DNA of 64,000 bases from Rhodospirillales bacterium (GCA_021775095.1 JAJFII010000039.1:1-64000); one strand, 5' to 3'. Positions 45,315 to 54,471 are shown, numbered from the stretch's first letter. Program-made: numbers and translations. Notes: generated from the letters alone by a model not told the origin.

Positions 45315-47366
45315 ATGCGCAGATTCCGCCGACAGATATCGCAAGCAATATTTGGTTTATCCCTATCGATAATTTCCATTGTCGGCACTGCTGGAGGATT
45401 AGCGGCCGCGGAAATCACTATCGCGCCGAAATCCATTGCCTTTCCCTCTTCCATCGACCCTTCACAAAAACAAAAGGTTTTTGTTTCTGCAGGATCCGAT
45501 GAAACCCTCGAACTGAGCGCAGTTTTGATCCATTCCATCATCGGGCCGTCCGGTGTTGAAATGTCTAATACCGCGGTCACCTCGACCTATGAGAATTCTC
45601 CCACTTCATTGGCAACCATTTCATTGTCGTTGAAGCCGTCTGACTTTCAATACCCTGGCACTTACCAAATTGCGATCCGAATTCGGGGAGACCATAAGAC
45701 AAAGACCGAAACCACCGGATTCGATAAAATGATGGGACTTGTCCTGGTAAGACCGGAATTAAATCTCAATCTCTCAATCGAAAAAGACCGCTTGTTTATT
45801 CTTGAACGTTCCTTTCCGTGGAAAGACGCGCAGGCCTCGACACATTTTTTAATTTCCGCAGAGAATCAGGTCCGGGTAGATGCTGTATCCGTTAAGGCAA
45901 CGGACGTATCACACCAGATAACAGCGAGCGGTTCTACGTCCGCTGTTTCAGATACACAGGGTAGAATAACGCCATCGTCGCCTATATCTTTAACTGAAAA
46001 TCTTGGCTCCGGCATTCTCCAGTTTTCTTCCTTTGATCGGTCTGGCGATTTTCGATCGGCCTTGTTTTTTTCCGGCGCGGGCCTGGCAAAACCTGTGAAA
46101 GTGCCCATTCAAATTCAGGTGAAAGACAGTTGGTATTTTCCTATGTTTGTTATTTTTTTGGGGGTGATGCTGGGTTCCGTTGTCGATTGGATCGTTCGAA
46201 GATGGCGGCCGGAGCAAATGATTCGAATCCGACTGGCGGAGCTTCGACATCGGGTCGAAGTTTTTGCAACCATTGTCGACACCCACCAGAACACGCAAAC
46301 GATACGCAATTTATTAAACCAGATTTGGAAACTGGAAAACAATGTCGAGATTTTAAATGTTACAGATGCGGACATTACCGCTCTCGACTTGGCGATTAAC
46401 GACTTACAGGCAGTGCTGGTAGAAACCCAAAACAAGGCCAATTTGGCCCATGAGACTCTTGAACGAGATATCAACACCGCCAAAAGGTCTCTGACCCAAT
46501 TTTTAGAACCAGATGATTTTGATGACATTGAAGTTGCTACCCGACGATCTAACCAGTTACTCATCGTCGGACGATCGGATGCCGCGTTAAAGGAAATTCA
46601 ACAAACAGACCTCCTATTGCGTGACGTGCAAAAAACGGTTGTAGAGAGAACCCTAACAAAATTAGCGACCCTGCTCGAAAATATTCAGGAAGAAACAATA
46701 AAAGTTCAATTTACGTCACGGTTGAAGGCGTTGTCGGATTCTTTCGTGCAGACGATGTCAATTGCGGATATCGGACAAAAGCTCATTAGCCTCGAACAGG
46801 ATCTGATTAATGTACAGTCACCATCTCCGCTCAGGGCCCATGCGTCGAGCCCCAAAAGCCTGACGCAAGAACCAGTGACGATACTCATGTTGCCAGAAAA
46901 TTCTGCGCAACACCGTGTCAATGAACCGGTGACGTTCGCGATCTCCGGTACCATTCCAGACATTAAAACCATAACCTGGAACTTTGGTTCGGGCGGAGTG
47001 CCGGGCGATGGGGCTTCCAATTCTCTTGTCCGAACCTTTATAACACCTGGGTTTTATTCAGCGCGCGCTGAAATCGAATTGGTTGGCGGGGGTGTGTGCA
47101 GCGTCGGCCCCATCGCCTTCATGATTAAGGCCAGTGAAAACCAAAATAAACTGGCTGCGGCTGCGCGGAGAATTCGCGGTTCGGACAGCATTATTATCCT
47201 TTTTTCTTTGATTGCCGCGACAGGCGTTGGGTTTATTGCAAACTATTCAGACAAGCCGTTCGGATCCTTTGAGGATTATTTGATTGCCTTTTTGTGGGGG
47301 TTTGGCATTGAGAAAACGGTTCGCGGGTTCTCTGCAACATTTAATGTGTTGAATACAGGCAAGTAA
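45315..47366 (+). CDS. Large membrane protein with Ig-like, coiled-coil and PKD-like regions
   Basis: No family recognised as a whole. A 683-residue protein with an N-terminal signal sequence (~10-31, GLAAAE). Residues ~33-270 are beta-rich, Ig-like, expected in the periplasm. A membrane helix at ~276-298 ('MFVIFLGVMLGSVVDWIV') is followed by a basic stretch and a long coiled-coil (~310-525). Residues ~540-640 look PKD-like ('ITWNFGSGG', 'RTFITPGFYSARAEIEL'). Two hydrophobic segments (~650-668 and ~677 region, 'EDYLIAFLWGFGIEKTV') close the protein. It could connect an envelope signal to the cytosol. AGAGGA ribosome site; 15 bases before the next gene's frame. Confidence 0.75.
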   Translation: MRRFRRQISQAIFGLSLSIISIVGTAGGLAAAEITIAPKSIAFPSSIDPSQKQKVFVSAGSDETLELSAVLIHSIIGPSGVEMSNTAVTSTYENSPTSLATISLSLKPSDFQYPGTYQIAIRIRGDHKTKTETTGFDKMMGLVLVRPELNLNLSIEKDRLFILERSFPWKDAQASTHFLISAENQVRVDAVSVKATDVSHQITASGSTSAVSDTQGRITPSSPISLTENLGSGILQFSSFDRSGDFRSALFFSGAGLAKPVKVPIQIQVKDSWYFPMFVIFLGVMLGSVVDWIVRRWRPEQMIRIRLAELRHRVEVFATIVDTHQNTQTIRNLLNQIWKLENNVEILNVTDADITALDLAINDLQAVLVETQNKANLAHETLERDINTAKRSLTQFLEPDDFDDIEVATRRSNQLLIVGRSDAALKEIQQTDLLLRDVQKTVVERTLTKLATLLENIQEETIKVQFTSRLKALSDSFVQTMSIADIGQKLISLEQDLINVQSPSPLRAHASSPKSLTQEPVTILMLPENSAQHRVNEPVTFAISGTIPDIKTITWNFGSGGVPGDGASNSLVRTFITPGFYSARAEIELVGGGVCSVGPIAFMIKASENQNKLAAAARRIRGSDSIIILFSLIAATGVGFIANYSDKPFGSFEDYLIAFLWGFGIEKTVRGFSATFNVLNTGK

Positions 47367-47384
47367 ATTATTTGGGGACACTTG

Positions 47385-49127
47385 ATGAGCAATTATTCAA
47401 CGCCAACAAATCGAAGACTTACAGTTATAGCGCAAGACCCCGGTGTAAGGACGGCAAAGGGTGGCGTGCTAATGACCAGGGTCAATGTGCCTGCCGAAAC
47501 GCTGCTTGCCGGCCCGCGCGGCCATCGTGTTCAGGTTGTTGACTTCGATAGTTCGAAAAACGTTTTTTATAAATCAGGTGCCTCACGACTGGACAAGGAC
47601 CTCTATTTGGATATCGACGATGGGAAAGTTCTGGAGTCTGATCCGCAATTTCACGCGCAAAATGTCTATGCCATCGTTTCTTCGACGATTTTAAACTTTG
47701 AAAAAGCCCTTGGTCGGCATGTGAACTGGGGGTTTGACTATGGCACCCATCAAATCAAGGTTGCCCCGCACGCGTTCTCCGAAGCCAATGCGTTCTATTC
47801 ACGCCGAGATGAGGGCCTGCTATTTGGTTATTTTCCCTCGAAAAATCGAAAAAAAAAGATATTTACCTGTTTGTCCCATGACATTGTCGTTCATGAAACA
47901 ACCCATGCCCTTTTGGACGGTTTAAAACGACAATATATTCGTCCTTCGTCGGCGGATCAGGCGGCTTTTCATGAAGCTTATGCGGATATCGTTGCTCTTC
48001 TGTCTGTGTTTAGCAGTCAAGACCTTGTGGGCCACGGTTTGTCATCGTTGCGCCGGGACGAGGATGGGACCTGTTCACTGAAAGACGTTGAGCAAACAAT
48101 TTATGACTCCTTTCTCTCTGGACTCGCGGAACAAATGGGTACGGAACTTTTAGGCCTTAATCGCAATGCGTTAAGACGATCCATTGATTTGCCTCCGTCA
48201 CCGAGATATCTAAAAATGGCCGCATACGAAGAACCCCATTTACGTGGCGAGGTTCTTGTTGCTGCGGTTATGCAGGCTTTTATTCATGTTTGGTGGCGTC
48301 GCCTTATTGGGAAGTCTGGCATTAAAACAATATTTGATCACAAGTTGCGGCCGAGTGTCGCCAACAAGAAAGTTGAGGTTTGGCGTGTCATAGAAGAAGG
48401 AGCGACGGCGGCAAAACATCTCTTACAACTGGTGATCCGTGCTCTGGACTATATGCCGCCCGTTGATATTTGTTTTGGCGATTTTTTAAGCGCGGTTGTT
48501 ACCGCCGACAGCGAAGCATGTCCAGATGACAGCCGATATGAATACCGCAAAAGATTGCTTCAGTCGTTTGCCGATTATGGAATAAAACCATCGTCTTCAA
48601 ATGCCAGGGTACCTGGTCGATGGGCGACGCCAGTGGGGAATTTTACTTACGGCCATTCCCATTTTGAGCCTATGCGGTGGGACCGAGAGGCGGTTTTTAG
48701 ATTTATTTGGGAAAATCAAACGCCCCTGAATTTGACGAAAAAGGCCCTAACGACCGTTGAATCCGTGAAACCTGTGGTCCGTATTGCGCCGGATGGTTTT
48801 ACCCTAAATGAAGTCGTCGTTGAATATTTTCAGTCGATAGCGCTGCGCGCGGACGAACTTCAGGCAATGAACGTTCGTAAACCAAAAGAGATGCCCGCTT
48901 GGCAAACCGTCCAGCTTTACGGCGGGTCTACATTGATTTTTGATGAATTTGGCCGGCTCAAGTTTGATATTGGAAATCACATTAACAGCCCCCAGCAAAA
49001 TGAAAAACTAGAAGCCCTGTGGGCAAGAGGTGCTTTTAAAAAAGAATTTTCAACGGAAAGAACCTTTGCGCGGTTACACCGTGAAAAATCCTTGCGGCAA
49101 TCGATCTTAACTGGGGAGCAATGGTAA
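47385..49127 (+). CDS. Gluzincin-type zinc metallopeptidase (HETTH)
   Basis: A 580-residue protein without signal peptide. The zinc site is H170-E-T-T-H174 in 'VVHETTHALLDGL', with the third ligand probably the Glu of 'FHEAYADIVALL' about 20 residues on (~196); this is the thermolysin-like gluzincin layout. The N-terminal ~130 residues and the C-terminal half (from ~300) match no domain I know. The sequence is compatible with an active peptidase in the cytosol. The start is the ATG at 47385 with GGGGA upstream; a TTG one codon before is not needed. Its 3' end overlaps the next gene by 7 bases, showing coupling to the MBL protein. Confidence 0.82.
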   Translation: MSNYSTPTNRRLTVIAQDPGVRTAKGGVLMTRVNVPAETLLAGPRGHRVQVVDFDSSKNVFYKSGASRLDKDLYLDIDDGKVLESDPQFHAQNVYAIVSSTILNFEKALGRHVNWGFDYGTHQIKVAPHAFSEANAFYSRRDEGLLFGYFPSKNRKKKIFTCLSHDIVVHETTHALLDGLKRQYIRPSSADQAAFHEAYADIVALLSVFSSQDLVGHGLSSLRRDEDGTCSLKDVEQTIYDSFLSGLAEQMGTELLGLNRNALRRSIDLPPSPRYLKMAAYEEPHLRGEVLVAAVMQAFIHVWWRRLIGKSGIKTIFDHKLRPSVANKKVEVWRVIEEGATAAKHLLQLVIRALDYMPPVDICFGDFLSAVVTADSEACPDDSRYEYRKRLLQSFADYGIKPSSSNARVPGRWATPVGNFTYGHSHFEPMRWDREAVFRFIWENQTPLNLTKKALTTVESVKPVVRIAPDGFTLNEVVVEYFQSIALRADELQAMNVRKPKEMPAWQTVQLYGGSTLIFDEFGRLKFDIGNHINSPQQNEKLEALWARGAFKKEFSTERTFARLHREKSLRQSILTGEQW

Positions 49128-50395
49128 CAATGCCAGCAACACATCAACCCGAAGATATTGAGATCCACACTTATCAAGTGGGGTTTGGCGACTGCTTCTT
49201 ATTGGTCTTCAAATATGCTTCCTGTGACCGGCATGTCTTAATCGATTTTGGCTCCATGAAAAAACCCAAAGGAGCGGGCCGCAATCATATGGTTAAAATC
49301 GCAAAACAAATTAAGCGGGACTGCAAAGGAAGCCTCGATATCGTTGTGGCGACCCATAGACATAAGGACCACATAAGTGGATTTGCGACAAATAAAAGGG
49401 GGACGGGTCCGGGCGACATTATTGCTTCCTGCAAGCCCAAAATCGTATTGCAACCCTGGACGGAAAATCCGAATGCCGAAACAGATGCAAAAACCGCAGA
49501 AAAAGAAGCGGTACGGGCATTTACAAACTCTTTGAATAGCATGCACTCGGTCGCGTCTTCTGCGATAGATACGGCAAAATTGTTGCGGAGAACTACGAAT
49601 AGAGTGACAACCGATCAATTGAACTTTATCGGCCAGGACAACATTACGAATGAGTCGGCTGTTGTCAATTTAATGACAATGGGGAAAAACTATTATGTCA
49701 ACCATGGCGACAAAATTCCCATTGCGAATATATTGCCGGGCGTGAAACTTCACATTTTGGGGCCGCCGTCCCTCAAACAGTCAAATACAATTCGCAAACA
49801 ACGGCACCGAGATGCTGAGGAGTTCTGGCATTTACAAGCGGCGTCGAGCCAGGGAATTGGCAGTTCCAATCGAGACATTCTTTTCCCTGGTTATGAGACC
49901 AAAAAAGCACCCATACAAACACGCTGGTTTAGAAATCGAATGCGTAACTTGCAAGCGGAAATGATGTTATCCATAGTGCGAATTCTTGATGGTCAAATGA
50001 ACAATACAAGTTTGATTCTTCTTTTCGAGACGGAAAATAAATCATTGTTGTTTCCGGGAGATGCGCAACTGGAAAACTGGCAGTATGCCCTTAGTCGGAA
50101 TGAGAATACCGATCTATTAAGCCAGGTGGACGTCTACAAAGTCGGTCACCACGGAAGCTTAAACGCCACGCCAAAGTCGCTCTGGAAACTCTTCGAAAAG
50201 AAATCGATCAAGGCTTCGCCAACCCGCCTAAAGAGCCTTTTGTCGACCCTTGAGGGATTTCATGGCCACAAGGAGTCCGGGACAGAAGTGCCGAGAAACA
50301 AATTGGTAAGCTCCTTAAAAAGGAACACCGATTTTGCTACCACACAAGCCTATACCACGTCCGAACTCAGCCGGGTTGTTCATCTCAAAGCTTAA
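49121..50395 (+). CDS. Metallo-beta-lactamase-fold hydrolase (ComEC C-terminal-like)
   Basis: A 424-residue soluble MBL-fold protein. The first metal motif is T-H79-R-H81-K-D83-H84 (HxHxDH); the later motifs are FPGDAQ (Asp314) and GHHGS (His343-His344). This resembles the soluble MBL domain of ComEC-type and related proteins that act on nucleic acids or small phosphoesters, not classical lactamases. An insertion of about 130 residues, with Arg/Lys-rich helices, separates motif 2 from the usual next motif. No signal peptide. It is coupled to the upstream metallopeptidase through a 7-base overlap; an alternative start is the ATG at 49130. Confidence 0.85.
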   Translation: MVTMPATHQPEDIEIHTYQVGFGDCFLLVFKYASCDRHVLIDFGSMKKPKGAGRNHMVKIAKQIKRDCKGSLDIVVATHRHKDHISGFATNKRGTGPGDIIASCKPKIVLQPWTENPNAETDAKTAEKEAVRAFTNSLNSMHSVASSAIDTAKLLRRTTNRVTTDQLNFIGQDNITNESAVVNLMTMGKNYYVNHGDKIPIANILPGVKLHILGPPSLKQSNTIRKQRHRDAEEFWHLQAASSQGIGSSNRDILFPGYETKKAPIQTRWFRNRMRNLQAEMMLSIVRILDGQMNNTSLILLFETENKSLLFPGDAQLENWQYALSRNENTDLLSQVDVYKVGHHGSLNATPKSLWKLFEKKSIKASPTRLKSLLSTLEGFHGHKESGTEVPRNKLVSSLKRNTDFATTQAYTTSELSRVVHLKA

Positions 50396-50412
50396 ACGGA
50401 AAGGAATGAACC

Positions 50413-51195
50413 ATGTGTCGCGAGCCAATGATTTGCAAACCAAAGTCTTTGCCACAAAATCAACTTGTTGAAGCCGCTAAGCGCGCCCAAACAATCAACC
50501 CAGTGAATGCACCTTCATTGGGTGGCTTCGTACGGTCGGTCAGAAATTTTAATCCCACCCCCCTGAGGCTAGCCGCTCTAACAAGTAAATATTGGGGGTC
50601 CCGGGGCGTTACTCTGACTGTAGGATATCTCGACAATCCACCTTACGATTTACAAAATCGAATTCTGTCACATTTGAATGCCTGGTCGGCCTATTCAAAT
50701 GTGAAATTTGAGGAAAGCCAAACGGACCCTCAGGTTCGAATTTCCCGCGATGGCGGTCCGGATGGCGGATTTTGGTCCTATATGGGAACGGATATCCTAA
50801 GTATCGACAATGATAGAGCGACGATGAACCTCGAAGGGTTCACGATGCAAACAGAGGATGCGGAGTTTTTTCGAGTTGTAAGGCATGAAGCAGGCCACAC
50901 CTTAGGGTTTCCGCACGAACATATGCGGCGACAACTGGTTAACAAAATAGATCCCAAAAAGGCGATCAAATACTTCAAAAAGACCGATGGATGGTCGCCT
51001 GAGGAAGTAAAACATCAGGTGCTTACGCCGCTAGAAGTCCGGTCAATTATGGGGACTGAGGATGCAGATGAAACATCAATTATGTGTTATCACATCCCAG
51101 GAGAAATAACCAAGAACGGAGACCCAATACTTGGCGGTAAAGATTTAAGCAAAGATGATAAAGAATTTGTTGGGCTGATTTACCCAATTCATTGA
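50413..51195 (+). CDS. Metzincin-type zinc metallopeptidase (M12-like)
   Basis: A 260-residue zinc protease. The metzincin site HExxHxxGxxH is seen as H158-EAG-H162-TLG-FP-H168, followed by the Met-turn methionine in 'SIMCYHIP' (~224). The N-terminal part has the matrixin/astacin-like strand pattern ('GVTLTVGYLDNP', 'VRISRDGG'). No signal peptide or propeptide is evident, though secreted relatives have both, so a cytosolic role is likely unless export is unusual. An AAAGGAATG ribosome site precedes the ATG. It is the last gene of the island, 17 bases after the MBL gene. Confidence 0.83.
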   Translation: MCREPMICKPKSLPQNQLVEAAKRAQTINPVNAPSLGGFVRSVRNFNPTPLRLAALTSKYWGSRGVTLTVGYLDNPPYDLQNRILSHLNAWSAYSNVKFEESQTDPQVRISRDGGPDGGFWSYMGTDILSIDNDRATMNLEGFTMQTEDAEFFRVVRHEAGHTLGFPHEHMRRQLVNKIDPKKAIKYFKKTDGWSPEEVKHQVLTPLEVRSIMGTEDADETSIMCYHIPGEITKNGDPILGGKDLSKDDKEFVGLIYPIH

Positions 51196-51773
51196 AATGG
51201 CGCTGGATTGTCTTCAGCGTCGTTGCGATCGCCGAAACCGCGTGGATCCCAGACATTTCTTGAAGGGGATCGATGAGCGAAATTTGCGCGTATTGTGACG
51301 ATTTTTAATTGTGCTCCTGGTTTGCATGGGGTTCGCCGTTGAATAGAACAATCCGGGTTATTTACAGGTGATTTACTGGCGGGAACCTTGAATTTGGCCG
51401 AGTGCCAGGGTCGGCCTGTCGGGGCCGCGTCGTTTTCGGCTTTTGCGCGTCGTACCGGTTGTCTATCTGGTATTGACCCTGCCGGCCGATCTCCGCCGCG
51501 ACACAGATGCCGCCGGACGCACCCGTAAAACGCCGCCATTCGATGTGTTTTCAGCACCGGAAAATCCGCCTCAACACGGCGGTTACGACAGGCTGGAAAT
51601 CCGAAACCAAAAGCGTACAATCTGTCGCCGCTGATCTCCTTGTTAAATTCGACTTAAGCAATTGAATTGTAACGTGCTATCGGAAATCAGCGGTAACTTT
51701 TCATGCTTCTTTCAGGCTGGTGCACCACGGTGTCCTTTAATTGGCGTTCCTGCACGGTGACGCCGACCCTTGC
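51196..51773. other. Gene-poor stretch between island and diguanylate cyclase gene
   Basis: Apart from the right IS1380-like remnant (51481-51719), nothing coding is recognised in these 578 bases. A 143-codon minus-strand open frame (51189-51620) overlaps the remnant, but most of it has no family resemblance and it is treated as debris. Confidence 0.45.
51481..51719 (-). pseudogene. IS1380-family transposase remnant, right copy
   Basis: Directly repeated with 41801-42060. On the minus strand it retains TSNGGVL of the transposase N-terminal motif, but the preceding VEADF block is in another frame, so it is frameshifted. The outer end is the same CAGCCTGAA-type sequence (at 51719). It marks the right boundary of the accessory island. 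Confidence 0.75.
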
Positions 51774-52670
51774 TCAGACGGTAATGACCCGGTTTCGTCC
51801 CTGCTCTTTGGCCATATATAATCCTTCGTCGGCGCGTTTTAACAACAGGTCGATATTCTCGTCAGATTTACGGCCTTCGGTCATGCCGATGCTCATGGTA
51901 AATGTCAGAGGACCGGTTGGGGTTTCGACAACGATTTCACTAATTGCGATGCGAATACGTTCCGCCAGCAAGGTCGCAGGGTCGACACTGGTTTCCGGCA
52001 ACAGGACGGCAAATTCCTCACCGCCGATCCGTCCAAGGGTATCTTCACCGCGCAGAGTCTCTTCAATCACCCGCACCGTCTCCTTTAGGGCGGCATCGCC
52101 GATATTGTGCCCATGGATATCATTGACCGCCTTAAAATGATCAATATCCAGCATCAGGACTGTAAATGCGTGATTATAACGATTGCTCCGCAGCAATTCG
52201 TTATTACCGGTTTCCATAAAATGCCGTCGGTTGAAGGCACCGGTCAGGGGATCCGTCGATGCCAGCAACTCAAGTTGCCGGGTGGCCGCCTGAAGTTTGA
52301 GAATATTGGATGCCCGGGTCCGGACAATTTGCGGTGATATTGGTTTGCGGATAAAGTCCGTCGCGCCGATTTCTAGGCCCCGCTCCTCGTCCTCGTTGGT
52401 GCTGTTCGCCGTCAAAAAGACAACCGGAATCGACGACGTTGCTTCATTTTCCTTCAATCGCCGACAGACTTCATATCCGTCCATTTCCGGCATTTGAACG
52501 TCGAGAACAATCAGGTCAGGTTGCTCCCGTTCCGCCCATTCCAATGCCTCGGCGCCGGATTCGACAACAGTGACGTCGCCATAGGAGGCCAAAAGCGCCG
52601 ACATCAGCTGACGAATCAGATTTTCATCGTCAACGACCAAAATTTTCTGGGTGGATTTTGCGCCTGTCAC
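51774..52670 (-). CDS. Response regulator diguanylate cyclase (REC-GGDEF)
   Basis: A 298-residue cytosolic protein. The receiver domain (~9-125) has VDDE, LIVLDVQMP with the phospho-acceptor Asp, TANS and RKPIS. The GGDEF domain follows (~135-298) with the active motif GGEEF and the inhibitory RxxD site (RGED) five residues before it, so it is expected to make cyclic di-GMP and be product-inhibited. Start GTG with AAGGAA upstream. It resembles PleD-type enzymes with a single receiver. No obvious partner kinase is adjacent; the many kinases in the window are possible partners. Confidence 0.93.
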   Translation of the reverse strand: MTGAKSTQKILVVDDENLIRQLMSALLASYGDVTVVESGAEALEWAEREQPDLIVLDVQMPEMDGYEVCRRLKENEATSSIPVVFLTANSTNEDEERGLEIGATDFIRKPISPQIVRTRASNILKLQAATRQLELLASTDPLTGAFNRRHFMETGNNELLRSNRYNHAFTVLMLDIDHFKAVNDIHGHNIGDAALKETVRVIEETLRGEDTLGRIGGEEFAVLLPETSVDPATLLAERIRIAISEIVVETPTGPLTFTMSIGMTEGRKSDENIDLLLKRADEGLYMAKEQGRNRVITV

Positions 52671-52856
52671 TGCTGCCCGTTCCTTCGTCCCATAGATGCC
52701 GACATGACATTAAGCCAGATATCAATCCTTATGGTGCTCCCGTGTGTTGGGCAACAGGTAGATAATCACCGCAAACTGGCAATATATCTGGCTATCACGT
52801 TTTCGATATGAATCAAACAGCAACATACGTAGGCGTGCAAGCCCTCAATGGTCTGC

Positions 52857-53495
52857 CTATTGGGAATCCGCCTTAAGCAATGTGGTTTTTTTCTTCAATT
52901 CTTCGATCAGGCCTGCCACTTCGCCATTTTTTTGGCGAACAATGGATCCAAAATCAGAGCGCAGGGTACTGCTCATTGATGTGCCTTCAACAACAACATC
53001 CAATATTTTATAAATGGTACCGTTGGTTCCGACCCGCCAATTCACCCGAATGGGTTTGGCACCACCGGGTCGTTTGATCTCTGAAAAAACCGTGACCGTT
53101 GTTTCGTTTTCCTGGCGCGCGTCTTTTAAACTCAGGGCTTCGCCCGCATAGCTTTTAAAGCGGTCGACATAGGAAATCACCATTAAGTCTTCAAACAGGC
53201 CCAAATATTCTTCTTTTTCCGCCTCCGAGGCTTTGTTCCAATGGCGCCCCAAGACAAATTTACCGATGGATTTTACTGCAAATTTTTCATTGAACAAAAT
53301 CCGGAACTGCGTCACCCGGGCGGCTTTTGCCGTATCCTTAGCGGTTAACGACTTAATGGCCTGATCGGCGACGGCCTGAATAAACTGGCGTGAACCTTCC
53401 TCTATTTCCGCAGCTCTGGCGGAAAAACTCAGGCCGGAAAAGGCAATGAAGCCAATAAGCGCCCCAACCAAACCAAACCGATTAATCATTCTCAT
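52857..53495 (-). CDS. mlaC: Phospholipid-transport binding protein MlaC (HpnM-like)
   Basis: A 212-residue periplasmic protein of the MlaC/Ttg2D family, with signal peptide ending ARA-AE (~29). Family features: 'RFKSYAGEALSLKDA', 'GGAKPIRVNWRVGTNGTIYKILDVVVEG' (key residues V-N-W-R-V). MlaC carries phospholipid between MlaA at the outer membrane and the inner-membrane ABC complex. The same family is called HpnM in hopanoid gene clusters, and this genome has hopanoid genes nearby. The ATG overlaps the mlaA stop as ATGA. No mlaE, mlaF or mlaD is within the window. Confidence 0.9.
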   Translation of the reverse strand: MRMINRFGLVGALIGFIAFSGLSFSARAAEIEEGSRQFIQAVADQAIKSLTAKDTAKAARVTQFRILFNEKFAVKSIGKFVLGRHWNKASEAEKEEYLGLFEDLMVISYVDRFKSYAGEALSLKDARQENETTVTVFSEIKRPGGAKPIRVNWRVGTNGTIYKILDVVVEGTSMSSTLRSDFGSIVRQKNGEVAGLIEELKKKTTLLKADSQ

Positions 53496-54319
53496 TCTCT
53501 CCGCGACAACTCATTAACGTTGATATCCGGACTGTCGGGAAAACCGGCAGTAAGGTTGGCGTCCACTTGATCCTGGATCAATCCATTGGATATCTCATGC
53601 GTCCGCCGTTGTCGATACAGGCTACGGATTGCCGCGTAGAAATCAAGCGATGACTTTTCCACTTCGTTCAAAAGTTCGAGATTAGCGGTGCGTTGATCAA
53701 TCGTATTAACAAAGGCCCGTGACAGGGCTAGCTCCGTGCGGTCCGTATTGGTTGACCACAAATTAAGGGGATCCGTCAACATGTCGACAACAAGGCCGAC
53801 CGTATCGCGGGGGTTAGACGGACCAAACAGCGGCAACATCAAAAACGGACCCGATGGCACCCCCCAGACCGCCAGCGTTTGACCAAAGTCTTCCGGTTGC
53901 GCCGGCATGCCCAATTCGGCGGCGACGTCAGCAAGGCCGAATATACCAACGGTTGAATTGACCAAAAACCGAGAAATCGTCGCCATTGAGTGGTCAAGTT
54001 CGCCCTGCAGGATGTTATTCAGCAAGATGACCGGCGTCCGCAAGTTATTGAGAAAATTACTTAATCCGGTACGCGCTGTGGCGGGCACCATATCGCGGTA
54101 GGTTTCGGCAATCGGTTTAAGGACGGTGGCATCGATGCCCCGGTTGACGGCAAAAATCTGTCGATTGGTGGGCTCCAGCGGGTCATTCACCTGCATAAAT
54201 TCGATTACCGCCTCCGGGTCGGCCGGGTCGGGCATATTTGCACATCCGGTTACCAGGAACAGGACACAGAGAACCCGCGTAACGGCGCAGGGAAACGGGG
54301 ATGATAGGGAAATATTCAT
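53492..54319 (-). CDS. mlaA: Outer-membrane lipoprotein MlaA (VacJ)
   Basis: A 275-residue lipoprotein: hydrophobic segment and lipobox LVTGC with Cys at ~26. VacJ/MlaA features: 'DPLEPTNRQIFAVNRGID', 'ILQGELDHSMATISRFLVNSTVGIFGLAD' and 'LPLFGPSNPRDTVG' (key residues). MlaA forms a ring in the outer membrane and removes misplaced phospholipid from the outer leaflet. The ATG at 54319 is preferred; the longer frame starts with a poor TTG. It is co-transcribed and overlaps with mlaC. Confidence 0.92.
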   Translation of the reverse strand: MNISLSSPFPCAVTRVLCVLFLVTGCANMPDPADPEAVIEFMQVNDPLEPTNRQIFAVNRGIDATVLKPIAETYRDMVPATARTGLSNFLNNLRTPVILLNNILQGELDHSMATISRFLVNSTVGIFGLADVAAELGMPAQPEDFGQTLAVWGVPSGPFLMLPLFGPSNPRDTVGLVVDMLTDPLNLWSTNTDRTELALSRAFVNTIDQRTANLELLNEVEKSSLDFYAAIRSLYRQRRTHEISNGLIQDQVDANLTAGFPDSPDINVNELSRRE

Positions 54320-54437
54320 GGCCGAATTGTGACGCGGCACCGTTACCAATCCGTTAACGCCTATCGATAAATAAAATTAATTTCCAAGCGCCGTCAGGGC
54401 TTGGATCAGGCGATTTTTTATTTTAAATAAAGACATA

Positions 54438-54447
54438 AAGATATCTT
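54438..54447. promoter_or_regulatory. AAGATATCTT palindrome upstream of the met operon
   Basis: A perfect 10-base palindrome, 25 bases before the ArsR-methyltransferase start, within an A/T-rich region. Flanking ATA/AT extends partial symmetry. Its position and the regulator just downstream make it a candidate autoregulatory operator. A similar GATATCTCGATATT occurs at 6043-6056 upstream of the chemoreceptor gene, perhaps by chance. Confidence 0.45.
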
Positions 54448-54471
54448 GATATTGTTATTTAAACAGGTAAA

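Larger units (their letters stand above)
41801..51719. mobile_element. Accessory island bracketed by direct IS1380-like remnants
   Basis: The two IS fragments, 41801-42060 and 51481-51719, align along nearly their whole length in the same orientation; the left copy has one extra 21-base block. Between them lie seven plus-strand genes (42485-51195), visibly richer in A/T than the flanks. No integrase, tRNA or clean target duplication is seen. The pattern fits acquisition through, or recombination between, two IS copies. Confidence 0.6.

Noticed and set aside
51189-51620. 143-codon minus-strand frame
   Set aside because: It overlaps the IS1380-like remnant in a shifted frame and has no other family resemblance.
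54384-54424. Stem CCAAGC/GCTTGG plus CGCC/GGCG followed by ATTTTTTATTTT, considered as a SAM riboswitch
   Set aside because: It does not match a SAM-I or SAM-II layout that I know; it may be a terminator or leader structure, but the direction is unclear.
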